Shown in pieces: positions 49,704-58,576 of a DNA stretch of 64,000 nucleotides. The stretch's first letter is position 1; each line of letters starts with the position of its first letter. The position numbers and the translations under genes were made by a program. Under the pieces are notes generated by a model. The model was not told where the DNA came from and did no database searches. It saw only the letters and a program-made list of their open reading frames with translations. Source of the stretch: Mesorhizobium qingshengii (lineage in GTDB: Bacteria > Pseudomonadota > Alphaproteobacteria > Rhizobiales > Rhizobiaceae); the NCBI RefSeq assembly GCF_900103325.1, contig NZ_FMXM01000003.1, forward strand, positions 248,001-312,000, in the 5' to 3' direction.

Positions 49704-50744
49704 ATGCCAGTTACAGTAGTAGTCGGCGGGCAGTACGGCTCGGAAGGCAAGGGCAAGGTTTCCGCTTACGTTACCAGGACAAGTGGCGCCGCTGCAGTGG
49801 TGCGCGTAGGTGGCCCAAACTCGGGCCACAGTGCGGTCAACGACCAAGGTGAACTCATCACGTTACGTCAACTACCTGCGGGCGCGGTAAGCTCAGATGT
49901 GCAAATGGTCCTGCCTGCGGGTAGCCTGATCGACCTCCACATACTGCAAAGCGAAATTGCCAGGCTGAAGGTGAGGCCAGACCGATTACGAATTGATGGC
50001 AATGCTTCCATCATCACTAGTGAGCATATCAATAGGGAAGCCGATCTGGCGCTCATGAGTTCGATTGGCTCCACCGCATCAGGCACCGGCGCAGCCTTGA
50101 TGGAGCGCCTGTCCCGCACTCCTGCACACCGCCTGGCACGTGATGTAAAAGAACTGCAGAACTTCATTGAAAAGGACTCGGCCGCCTATTTGAGGGGCCT
50201 GCTAGATCGGAATGCACGCGTCGTCATAGAGGGCACGCAAGGATTTGCCCTTTCCATCTGGCATTCTCACGAGTTCCCTTACGCGACTAGCCGCGATACT
50301 ACGGCGGCTGGATTTGTTTCCGAAGCTGGTTTGGCCCCCCATGACGTCGATGACGTAGTTTTGGTGCTTAGAACCTTTCCAATCCGCGTTGGCGGGAACT
50401 CGGGTCCGCTGCCTAACGAAATCTCTTGGCCAGAGTTAGCGAGGGAGGCCCATTTGCCTCCCGATTTCGTGGAGTTGACCTCGGCAACTCATCGCGTGCG
50501 CCGAGTCGGACGATTTGATCCAGGTATTGTGAAGCGAGCGATCAACAGCAACAGGCCGCATCGGGTCGTAATGAACCACATGGACTATGTCGATCCAACG
50601 AGCGCTAAGGACGGCCCAACCATGCGAAGCCAAGAATTCCTAATCCAGGTTGAGCATGAGGTCGGGCGGCGGGTTGACCTCCTCGGTTTCGGGCCTGCGT
50701 CATTAGAAGCCCGTTCAAACCTAAACCTCAGGCATGCAGGATGA
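49704..50744 (+). CDS. PurZ-like adenylosuccinate synthetase homologue (catalytic Asp replaced by Ser)
   Basis: A 346-residue PurA-superfamily protein, shorter than PurA (~430) and close to viral PurZ. The P-loop reads GGQYGSEGKGK, with Ser13 where PurA has its catalytic Asp; His42 of NSGHS is kept. IMP-site-like segments SEFPYATSRDTTAAG-type (194-203) and HRVRRVGRFDPG (263-274) remain. The PurA guanine-recognition TKxD appears as NHMD (291-294), suggesting a different phosphate donor. As I recall, PurZ enzymes that make N6-succino-2-amino-dAMP from dGMP show the same Asp-to-Ser change. GGAG precedes ATG 49704. Overlaps the next gene by ATGA. Activity unproven. Confidence 0.75.
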   Translation: MPVTVVVGGQYGSEGKGKVSAYVTRTSGAAAVVRVGGPNSGHSAVNDQGELITLRQLPAGAVSSDVQMVLPAGSLIDLHILQSEIARLKVRPDRLRIDGNASIITSEHINREADLALMSSIGSTASGTGAALMERLSRTPAHRLARDVKELQNFIEKDSAAYLRGLLDRNARVVIEGTQGFALSIWHSHEFPYATSRDTTAAGFVSEAGLAPHDVDDVVLVLRTFPIRVGGNSGPLPNEISWPELAREAHLPPDFVELTSATHRVRRVGRFDPGIVKRAINSNRPHRVVMNHMDYVDPTSAKDGPTMRSQEFLIQVEHEVGRRVDLLGFGPASLEARSNLNLRHAG

Positions 50745-51778
50745 AGGTTTCTCTGGAGGATTTTCGGAACAAAGTTGCGAGGCTTGCGGACGCTGTCGAC
50801 GCGTCACAATTGTCGGCCGAAGCTCGTCACGCCCTTTTCGACGAGTTCGATCCATACGCCGGCAAAATCGAACCAGCACTACTGAATGCTGGCCACTTGG
50901 CAACCTATGCGACGGTGACGGGTATGATCGAACCCTTCCATCCGTCGGACCTAGAAAAGCCAGCGACCTACTTGGTCGCAGCTGAAGGACAAGTGAGGTA
51001 CAGGAACGAAAAAGGCCACGTAGAGCGGTTCTATCTGTCGGCTGACCCGAAGAAGCGCGACACCGAATCCTGTGTGCGAGATTCTGTTCGGCTTGCACCA
51101 AATTCGGTCTGTTTTCTTACTCTAGAGCCGACGTTTCGGATGCCGTCGTACATCGCGGCGAGGTTCAATCTGCTGATCCGCGACGTCTATCGCGGCCTGC
51201 TCGTGGGGACGGGTCCTCTCGTGGACCCTGGGTTCAGCGGCAGGCTATCGATTCCAATCCACAATTTCACGGCACAGCCATATGATATTCGCGCCGGTGA
51301 GGGCCTCGTCTATTTCGAATTTACCAAACTGACTTGGAGTAATCCCGCCGAAACGCCGGCCGAAATTGCCTGGGTTCCGGCTCCGTTGAATGATCAGCCG
51401 CCTTTCCCGTCTTCCAAGAACAGACGAAAGACTCTGGATGACTATTTGGATTTGGCCACAGGAGGTGGACCGCCGCAGCATGCGATCGAACTTACCGTAG
51501 CCGAAATCCGGACGCAGGCTGAACGTACGCGAAACCTTTTGAGTTTCGCCACTATCGCGGGTGCGATTGGCGTGGCGGGACTGGTGATTACCTGTTGGCA
51601 GCTTTTTGCCGGTGCTCAACAATTTACGGCAGATGCACAGACAGAACTAAGAGGTTCGCGCTACCAACTTGCTCAGGAAGTTCAAGATATCAAAGATCGG
51701 GTTGCAGACCTCAAGCGGCAATTGGATTCGGCAACCAGAGCGAATTCGTCACCGCCAAACGCCACCTCCAACAAATAA
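50741..51778 (+). CDS. dCTP-deaminase/dUTPase-fold protein with C-terminal membrane anchor and coiled coil
   Basis: A 345-residue protein. Residues ~60-200 carry the Dcd/dUTPase trimer fold (RDVYRGLLVGTGPLVDPGFSG, then IHNFTAQPYDIRAGEGLVYFEF). In Dcd the catalytic Glu is five residues after DPGxSG; here that position is Pro172, and the RSSxAR motif is also missing, so deamination is unlikely. A membrane helix at ~266-290 (SFATIAGAIGVAGLVITCW) and a coiled coil at ~305-330 follow. Its ATG overlaps the PurZ-like stop. Likely a membrane-tethered nucleotide-binding or scaffold protein of the cassette; this is inference. Confidence 0.7.
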   Translation: MKVSLEDFRNKVARLADAVDASQLSAEARHALFDEFDPYAGKIEPALLNAGHLATYATVTGMIEPFHPSDLEKPATYLVAAEGQVRYRNEKGHVERFYLSADPKKRDTESCVRDSVRLAPNSVCFLTLEPTFRMPSYIAARFNLLIRDVYRGLLVGTGPLVDPGFSGRLSIPIHNFTAQPYDIRAGEGLVYFEFTKLTWSNPAETPAEIAWVPAPLNDQPPFPSSKNRRKTLDDYLDLATGGGPPQHAIELTVAEIRTQAERTRNLLSFATIAGAIGVAGLVITCWQLFAGAQQFTADAQTELRGSRYQLAQEVQDIKDRVADLKRQLDSATRANSSPPNATSNK

Positions 51779-51873
51779 CGATTTGTTCGCGCAGGTAGGC
51801 AATTGTCCTAGGTGCGCCAACTGACCCAGTGAGGGTTCATGTTGGACAAAGTAATCAACAATGGCCTAATCAA

Positions 51874-54636
51874 ATGAACGCCGTCGAAATTGAGGAAGCC
51901 ATATCGGCACTTGCCGCGCAGCCGTTCGACGGCAGCGAGTTCCCGTTCGCCTTTCTGGAGGCGTTCGGGAACAAAGAGACGACGATCAAGAAGCTGCGGG
52001 CGGGCGCGTCGAACAAATCCGATCTGGGCGGCGTGCTTCAGACCAGCAACATCCATATCGCCGTGGCCGCTCCTGGCGGAGTCACGGCGACGCTTGGCAT
52101 GCTAAAAGCCAGCCCGGCGACGGCTAGGGCCAAGGCGAAATTCGTACTGGCGACAGACGGAGACACCTTTGAGGCCGAAGACCTAGCGAGCGGCGAAACC
52201 GTTGCCTGTGCCTACGACGACTTCCCGAACCATTTCGGCTTCTTCCTGCCGCTCGCCGGTATCACGACCGTCAAGCAAATCCGCGAAAGCTCCTTCGATA
52301 TACGGGCCACTGGCCGTTTGAACCGGCTCTACCGCACACTACTGGAAGAAAACCCCGATTGGGATGCCACCGAACGCCGCCCGGAAATGAACCATTTCAT
52401 GGCGCGGCTGATCTTCTGCTTCTTCGCCGAGGATACCGACATCTTCAACGGCACCGGCCTGTTCACGGCCACCGTCGAGCAGATGAGCGCTCGCGATTCT
52501 TCGAACACGCACGAGGTCATCGGCACGCTTTTCCGTGCGATGAACACCAAGATCGCCGAGCGGAAGTCGGCTAATCTGCCGCGATGGGCCGACGCCTTTC
52601 CATATGTGAACGGTGAGCTTTTCTCAGGCAGCGTGGATGTACCACGCTTCAGCAAGATAGCCCGTTCCTACCTGATCCACATCGGCAATTTGGACTGGAC
52701 GAAGATCAACCCGGACATCTTCGGGTCGATGATCCAGGCCGTCGCTGAGGATGAAGAACGTGGCGCGCTTGGCATGCACTACACTAGCGTCCCGAACATT
52801 CTGAAAGTGCTCAACCCGCTGTTCCTCGATGACCTGCGAGCGCAGCTTGAGGAAGCGGGCGACAATGCCCGCATGCTGCTCAACCTGCGCAAGCGCATGG
52901 CGAAGATCAGGGTCTTCGATCCGGCTTGCGGCTCGGGCAATTTCCTTGTCATTGCCTACAAGGCGATGCGGGAAATAGAGGCCGAGATCAACAGGCGGCG
53001 CGGCGAGCCGGACCGGCGCACCGAGATTCCGCTGACCAACTTCCGGGGCATCGAGTTGCGCGACTTCCCGGCCGAGGTCGCGCGCCTTGCACTCATCATC
53101 GCGGAATTTCAGTGTGATGTGCTCTATCGCGGGCAGAAGGAGGCCTTGGCCGAGTTTCTGCCGCTCGACGCGCAGAACTGGATCACCTGCGGCAACGCCC
53201 TGCGGCTTGATTGGCTGAGTGTTTGCCCGCCGACAGGGACGGGTGTGAAGTTTCAGACGGATGACCTTTTTCATACACCGCTCGACCAGGCGCAGATCGA
53301 TTTCGAGAATGAGAATGGTGAAACATACATATGCAGCAATCCGCCTTATCAAGGTAGTGTAAATCAGACTGCCGAACAGAAGCTTGATAAAGACCGGGTC
53401 CTGGGGGCAGAGCTTAAATCATACAAAGATTTGGACTACGTGGCGTGTTGGCTTATCAAGTCAGCAAATTTTATTAAGTCAACAAGTTCAAAAGCGAGTC
53501 TAGTCTCAACTAATTCGCTTTGCCAGGGCGAACAAGTTGCGATGCTCTGGCCGTGGGTATTCTCCCAAGGCGTTCGAATAAATTTCGCGCATACGTCCTT
53601 TCGATGGAGTAATAATGCCGCGAAAAATGCGGGGGTCAGCTGCGTCATAATAGGCCTTGGTCTGGATCAAGGAGGACTGATTTACGATCAAGACACGAAG
53701 CGAGCAGTCAGTTCTATTAGCCCGTATCTCGTGGCCGGCGAGCCGGTGATAGTTGAAAAGCAATCAAGGCCTATCAGCAGCGTTCCGAACATGGCCACAG
53801 GAAACTCTGCCTCTGACGGGGGTCATCTGATTCTATCGCTTCAAGAGAAGACCTTATTGGAGCGGGCCGAGCCGTTGGTAGCTGATAGGTTCCTGAGGCG
53901 ATTCGTGGGTTCGGAGGAGTTGATCAACGGCAAGCTTAGGTTCTGTCTTTGGATAGATTCCGACGGTCTGGCCGAAGCGAAAGCCAGCCCATCCATAAGG
54001 GAAAGGTTGGCTCTAGTCCGGGGGGTCAGGCTGGAAAGCCGAGGCATGCAATCGCGTGCAGTTATTGATAGCCCACATCTTTTTGCTTTTCGGTCGCATA
54101 AAGATGGGCTAGCTATCGCCGTGCCGAAGGTATTCTCCGAGAAGCGAGAATATATAACTTGCAATATATTTGATGAAACGACAGTATTATCCGACTTAAT
54201 ACGTGTCATTTACGAAGCCGATCTGTGGAACGTGTCCGTAGTCTCGTCTACGCTTCACCGCGTTTGGATCGCAAACGTATGTGGTAAATTAGAGAACAGA
54301 ACTCGCTATTCCAATACCCTCGGCTGGAACACCTTTCCGGTCCCTATGCTCACCGAGAAGAATAAGGCCGATCTGACCCGCTGCGCAGAGGACATCCTGC
54401 TCGCGCGCGAGGCCCATTTCCCGGCGACGATTGCCGATCTCTATGATCCCGACAATATGCCCGCCGACCTGCGCGACGCGCATGAGCGCAACGACGAGGT
54501 GCTCGAACGCATATACATCGGCCGGCGCTTCCGTAACGATACCGAGCGGTTGGAAAAGCTATTCGAGCTTTACACAAAAATGATCGCGTCACCGGGCATG
54601 GCGACGAAGAAGAGAAGAGCGGGGGCAAGCGCGTGA
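51874..54636 (+). CDS. large class I DNA methyltransferase (YeeA/MmeI-like, type IIG or BREX-PglX-like architecture)
   Basis: A 920-residue protein. N-terminal domain (~1-330), then SAM motif I FDPACGSGNFLVIAYKAMREIE (about 347), GIELRDFPAE, and the catalytic ICSNPPYQGS (about 488) of N6-adenine methyltransferases, followed by a target-recognition region and a conserved C-terminus (LGWNTFPVP...LYDPDNMP). ATG 51874 gives the usual start MNAVEIEEAISAL. The segment ~53310-54330 is clearly AT-richer than both flanks, as if the specificity part had been exchanged. No nuclease motif is obvious in the N-terminus. Overlaps the helicase start (GTGA). Confidence 0.88.
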   Translation: MNAVEIEEAISALAAQPFDGSEFPFAFLEAFGNKETTIKKLRAGASNKSDLGGVLQTSNIHIAVAAPGGVTATLGMLKASPATARAKAKFVLATDGDTFEAEDLASGETVACAYDDFPNHFGFFLPLAGITTVKQIRESSFDIRATGRLNRLYRTLLEENPDWDATERRPEMNHFMARLIFCFFAEDTDIFNGTGLFTATVEQMSARDSSNTHEVIGTLFRAMNTKIAERKSANLPRWADAFPYVNGELFSGSVDVPRFSKIARSYLIHIGNLDWTKINPDIFGSMIQAVAEDEERGALGMHYTSVPNILKVLNPLFLDDLRAQLEEAGDNARMLLNLRKRMAKIRVFDPACGSGNFLVIAYKAMREIEAEINRRRGEPDRRTEIPLTNFRGIELRDFPAEVARLALIIAEFQCDVLYRGQKEALAEFLPLDAQNWITCGNALRLDWLSVCPPTGTGVKFQTDDLFHTPLDQAQIDFENENGETYICSNPPYQGSVNQTAEQKLDKDRVLGAELKSYKDLDYVACWLIKSANFIKSTSSKASLVSTNSLCQGEQVAMLWPWVFSQGVRINFAHTSFRWSNNAAKNAGVSCVIIGLGLDQGGLIYDQDTKRAVSSISPYLVAGEPVIVEKQSRPISSVPNMATGNSASDGGHLILSLQEKTLLERAEPLVADRFLRRFVGSEELINGKLRFCLWIDSDGLAEAKASPSIRERLALVRGVRLESRGMQSRAVIDSPHLFAFRSHKDGLAIAVPKVFSEKREYITCNIFDETTVLSDLIRVIYEADLWNVSVVSSTLHRVWIANVCGKLENRTRYSNTLGWNTFPVPMLTEKNKADLTRCAEDILLAREAHFPATIADLYDPDNMPADLRDAHERNDEVLERIYIGRRFRNDTERLEKLFELYTKMIASPGMATKKRRAGASA

Positions 54637-56696
54637 CCGACAAACTGAAATCCGTTCCCTCCGTTTCGGTTTCCTACGCCAGCAACGGGAACTCGACCAA
54701 GGCCAATGCCCTCGGCATGCGACCGATGCAGGAGCGCGCTTACGAGCGCCGAGGTGAGCAGTATCTTCTCATCAAGTCGCCGCCCGCCTCGGGCAAGAGC
54801 CGGGCGCTCATGTTCGTCGCGCTCGACAAGCTCTACAATCAGGGACTCAAGCAGGCGATTATCGTGGTGCCTGAAAAATCCATCGGCGCGAGCTTCAACG
54901 ACGAGCCTCTAACCAAGTATGGCTTCTGGGCGGACTGGACCGTCCAGCCGAAATGGAATCTCTGCAACGCGCCTGGCGAGGACGGCGGCAAGGTCAATTC
55001 CGTCGGCGCTTTCCTTGAAAGCAACGACAAGGTGCTGGTCTGCACCCATGCGACCTTCCGCTTCGCCGTAGAGAGGTTCGGCATCGAGAAATTCGACGAC
55101 CGGCTGATCGCTGTGGACGAGTTCCACCACGTTTCGGCCGATCCCAACAGCAGGCTTGGCCAGCATCTCGGTCAGATCATTGCCCGCGAGAGCGCGCATA
55201 TCGTAGCCATGACCGGTTCCTATTTTCGGGGCGATGCCGTGCCGGTGCTGGCGCCGCAGGATGAGGCGAAGTTCGACACTGTCACCTACACCTACTATGA
55301 GCAGCTCAACGGCTACGAATATCTTAAGCAGCTCGACATCGGATACTTCTTCTATTCCGGGCCATATTCCGATGACATCCTGAAGGTGCTGGACCCTGCC
55401 GAGAAAACCATCGTCCATATCCCGAGCGTCAACTCGCGCGAAAGCACAAAGGACAAAATCAGGGAAGTTGAGCACATAATCGAGGAGCTGGGTGAATGGC
55501 AGGGGATAGACCCGGCCACCGGATTCCAACTGGTCAAGGTGGCGGACGGCCGCATTCTCAGGATTGCTGATCTGGTCGATGACGACGCGTCCAGGCGCGA
55601 CCGCGTTTCGGCTGCGCTGAAAGACCCGGCCCAGAAGAACAACCGGGACCATGTGGACATCATCATCGCGCTTGGGATGGCGAAGGAAGGCTTCGATTGG
55701 ATTTGGTGCGAACACGCGCTGACGGTCGGCTATCGGTCCAGCCTTACCGAGATCGTGCAGATCATTGGCCGCGCCACCCGCGATGCGCCGGGCAAGACCC
55801 GCGCCCGCTTTACCAATCTGATCGCCGAGCCGGATGCCTCGGAAGAGTCTGTCACCGAAGCCGTGAACGACACGCTAAAAGCCATCGCTGCCAGCCTTCT
55901 CATGGAGCAGGTGTTAGCCCCGCGCTTCAACTTTACCCCGAAGAATCCGAACAGCGGGCCGGTCGAAGGCTTCAACTATGGCGAGGGCGGTTACGACCCC
56001 AGAAAGACCAATGTCGGCTTCAATGAGCAAACGGGCCAGTTCCAGATCGAGATCAAGGGCCTTGCAGAACCCAGGAGCAAGGAAGCCGCGCGCATCTGCA
56101 CCGAGGACTTGAACGAGGTGATCGCCGCCTTCGTTCAGGACAAGACGACCATCGAACGCGGCATCTTTGACGAGGAACTGGTTCCCGAGGAACTGACCCA
56201 GGTCCGCCTCGGAAAGATCATCAAGGACAAGTATCCCGAACTCGACGAAGAAGATCAGGAGGCGGTGCGCCAGCACGCCATTGCCGCCCTTACGCTGACG
56301 CAACAGGCCAAGCAGATTGCGCTTGGCGGCGGGATAGTTGGCGACGGCGAGCAGAGCGGCAATACGGCGTTGATCGACGGCGTGCGCAAATTCGCAATGG
56401 ACGTGCGTGAACTCGACATCGACCTCATCGACCGGATCAATCCGTTCGGCGAGGCTTATTCGATCCTCGCCAAGACCATGAGCGAGGAGAGCCTGAAACA
56501 GGTTGCCGCCGCGATCGCCGCCAAACGCACGAGCCTGACGCTGGAGGAGGCAAAGGAACTCGCCGTGCGCGCCGTCAGGTTCAAGAAGGAACGGGGCCGC
56601 CTCCCGTCGATCGGCTCGACGGATGCCTGGGAAAAGCGAATGGCCGAAGGCGCGGCCGCCTTTGTCCGCTTCAAGGACGAGGGGCGCTATGAGTGA
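54633..56696 (+). CDS. DEAD/DEAH-type superfamily 2 helicase
   Basis: A 687-residue helicase with GTG start overlapping the methyltransferase stop. Motif I is SPPASGKSRA (49-58), motif II VDEFHH (about 163), motif III-like MTGSY, and motif VI QIIGRATRD (about 375). After the two RecA domains comes a ~250-residue C-terminal region with no recognised fold. In restriction-type systems such helicases translocate DNA to bring nuclease and target together. Middle gene of the methyltransferase-helicase-nuclease operon; its stop overlaps the nuclease start by 8 bases. Confidence 0.88.
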   Translation: MTDKLKSVPSVSVSYASNGNSTKANALGMRPMQERAYERRGEQYLLIKSPPASGKSRALMFVALDKLYNQGLKQAIIVVPEKSIGASFNDEPLTKYGFWADWTVQPKWNLCNAPGEDGGKVNSVGAFLESNDKVLVCTHATFRFAVERFGIEKFDDRLIAVDEFHHVSADPNSRLGQHLGQIIARESAHIVAMTGSYFRGDAVPVLAPQDEAKFDTVTYTYYEQLNGYEYLKQLDIGYFFYSGPYSDDILKVLDPAEKTIVHIPSVNSRESTKDKIREVEHIIEELGEWQGIDPATGFQLVKVADGRILRIADLVDDDASRRDRVSAALKDPAQKNNRDHVDIIIALGMAKEGFDWIWCEHALTVGYRSSLTEIVQIIGRATRDAPGKTRARFTNLIAEPDASEESVTEAVNDTLKAIAASLLMEQVLAPRFNFTPKNPNSGPVEGFNYGEGGYDPRKTNVGFNEQTGQFQIEIKGLAEPRSKEAARICTEDLNEVIAAFVQDKTTIERGIFDEELVPEELTQVRLGKIIKDKYPELDEEDQEAVRQHAIAALTLTQQAKQIALGGGIVGDGEQSGNTALIDGVRKFAMDVRELDIDLIDRINPFGEAYSILAKTMSEESLKQVAAAIAAKRTSLTLEEAKELAVRAVRFKKERGRLPSIGSTDAWEKRMAEGAAAFVRFKDEGRYE

Positions 56697-57876
56697 CCTC
56701 GACCTCGACGAACTGCGTTCCGAACTCGACGACTTCGCGCAACCGGAGAAGAAAGGCGGGCGCTCCGCGCAAGAGGAGCGCATCATCGCCGGCTTCGACG
56801 AGATACAGCGATTTGTCGAGCAGCACGGCCACGCTCCACAGCATGGGGAAGACCGCGACATTTTCGAGCGACTCTATGCCGTGCGCCTCGACCGGTTGCG
56901 GGCGCTTGAAGAATGCCGTTCGCTTCTTACGCCACTTGACTATCAGGGGCTTCTAACCGGCGCGGATGTTGTCTCCGCCGCGCCCGTCGATGCGATGGAC
57001 GATGACGAGTTGCTTGCCGAACTGGAAGGCGCGGCAGGCGCGTCCGACATAACGGAACTTCGGCATGTCCGCACTAGCGCCGACAAGCGCGCGGCCGAGG
57101 AAATCGCAAATCGCACGAAGTGCGAGGACTTTGAGATTTTCAAGCCGCTCTTCGTTCAGGTGAAGAAAGACCTCGACGCCGGCATACGCCAGACGCGGCC
57201 GTTCCAGACGATGGCCGAGATCAAGAAGGGCGAGTTCTTCATCGTCGGCGGCCAGATCGCCTATGTCGCGGAAGTGGGCGAAGAGTTCACGACCGAGTAT
57301 GACCGGCGCGACAGCCGGTTGCGCGTTATCTACGACAACGGGACCGAAAGCGATGTGCTGTTGCGCTCACTCCAGCGCGCGCTTCACCGGGACGATGCGG
57401 GGCGGCGGATCACCGACCCCGCCGCCGGTCCGCTGTTCGCTGGCGAGAGCGCCGAGGGCGACCTTGCCAGCGGCACAGTTTACGTGCTGCGCAGCAAGTC
57501 CGACCATCCGGTGGTGGCGGCCAATCGCGACGTTCTGCACAAGATCGGCGTAACGGGCGGCGATGTCGTCAAACGCATTGTGAACGCCAAACTCGACCCG
57601 ACTTTCCTGCTGTCCGACGTGGAGATCATTGCAACCTACGAGCTCTACAACATCAACCGCACCCGACTTGAAAACCTCATCCATCGCATCTTCAACGCGG
57701 CGCGGCTTGACATCGAAATCAAAGATCGCTTCGGCCACCCGGTGATCCCGCGCGAATGGTTCCTTGTGCCGCTCTTCGTGATCGACGAAGCGGTTGAGAA
57801 GATCAAAGATGGCACCATAACTGGCTTTGTCTACGATCCGAACGTCGCCGCACTGGTGCGCATTTCGCGGGCCTGA
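56689..57876 (+). CDS. GIY-YIG (T5orf172-type) nuclease-domain protein
   Basis: A 395-residue protein; ATG 56689 overlaps the helicase stop. The N-terminal ~190 residues are acidic and helical (LDLDELRSELDDF). The C-terminal part holds a GIY-YIG fold: GTVYVLRSKSDHP (about 262, first strand), HKIGVTGGDVVKRI (YIG-equivalent), and a conserved Glu/Arg region (RTRLENLIHRIF). It is the best candidate for the DNA-cutting subunit of this operon. The central segment (MAEIKKGEFFIVGGQIAYVAEVG) looks like a small beta domain. Function is inferred from the fold and the company it keeps. Confidence 0.82.
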   Translation: MSDLDLDELRSELDDFAQPEKKGGRSAQEERIIAGFDEIQRFVEQHGHAPQHGEDRDIFERLYAVRLDRLRALEECRSLLTPLDYQGLLTGADVVSAAPVDAMDDDELLAELEGAAGASDITELRHVRTSADKRAAEEIANRTKCEDFEIFKPLFVQVKKDLDAGIRQTRPFQTMAEIKKGEFFIVGGQIAYVAEVGEEFTTEYDRRDSRLRVIYDNGTESDVLLRSLQRALHRDDAGRRITDPAAGPLFAGESAEGDLASGTVYVLRSKSDHPVVAANRDVLHKIGVTGGDVVKRIVNAKLDPTFLLSDVEIIATYELYNINRTRLENLIHRIFNAARLDIEIKDRFGHPVIPREWFLVPLFVIDEAVEKIKDGTITGFVYDPNVAALVRISRA

Positions 57877-58342
57877 CTCTAAATTTGAACTTAGGTACCC
57901 CGTACCATGCCGCGCCAGCGCTACGCACATACCGCACCTTTCAGCAGCGGCGCAGCTACGTGTGTGCGCGACCCCTCCCGGGCACTGGCCCGGTCACCGC
58001 GCCGCCGCCACTCGGGACCGCTGACTACATTGTGCGCGTGAAGATCCCCAAAACACTAGGGCTTGCGTTCCTCACAAAAATCGGCGATCCTAAAATGCGT
58101 GATACGGGGAGACGTTGCGTCGAAACATTCTAGGTAGTTTCAATGACGCACTGCATCAGGGCTGCGAAGCCTGAGATGTTTAGCTCAGCAAACCGAGCAG
58201 TTTCCTAGGAACTGCAATCAAGACCCTAAAGCTATTCTTTACGGCTGATCACGCTTTCAAACCCGAATGAAGTCGGGAGCGAGAGCGTGAATCGATGCTG
58301 GTTTCATTGGTTCACCTCGCTTCCTTAGATGTGAGAGAATCG
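57877..58342. other. intergenic region between nuclease and replication module
   Basis: About 466 bases with no convincing gene. It holds an imperfect hairpin GCAGTTTCC-TA-GGAACTGC around 58197-58215 and several AT-rich patches that could carry the promoter or a replication origin for the module downstream. Nothing could be assigned with confidence. Confidence 0.35.
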
Positions 58343-58576
58343 ATGGATGCGCTTTTCCAAAAGCCCGGGCCGTACCACGCGCCAGGCACTTCTTCAGAAC
58401 ATCTCCTTACTCTTCATAAGGCGGCCGAGCTCCTCGGCCTGCCCTATTGGCAAATTCAACGTGCTGTGAAGCGCCGCGAGATTCCCTCGTATCGGCCGTT
58501 TAACTCGCGTCCTTTGCTGAAACTCTCCGAGGTTGTCGCCTTTATCGACGCATCCCGTCAGGGAGGGGTCGAATGA
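58343..58576 (+). CDS. excisionase/AlpA-like helix-turn-helix protein
   Basis: A 77-residue protein with a MerR/excisionase-type HTH (LLTLHKAAELLGLPYWQIQRAVKRREIPSYRPFNSRPLLKLSEVVAFIDA). ATG 58343 is preferred over ATG 58295, which would add 16 residues outside the fold. Such proteins control excision or replication in phages and integrative elements. Its stop overlaps the next gene's ATG (ATGA). It heads the replication module: HTH, small protein, prim-pol, ATPase. Confidence 0.7.
   Translation: MDALFQKPGPYHAPGTSSEHLLTLHKAAELLGLPYWQIQRAVKRREIPSYRPFNSRPLLKLSEVVAFIDASRQGGVE

Noticed and set aside
51874..57876. BREX (PglX) assignment of the methyltransferase operon
   Set aside because: Apart from the methyltransferase there is no PglZ, BrxC ATPase, BrxA or BrxB gene; a GIY-YIG protein is not a BREX core member.
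57885..58133. An 82-codon frame after the GIY-YIG gene
   Set aside because: Composition is irregular, no ribosome binding site, and the sequence shows no family pattern.
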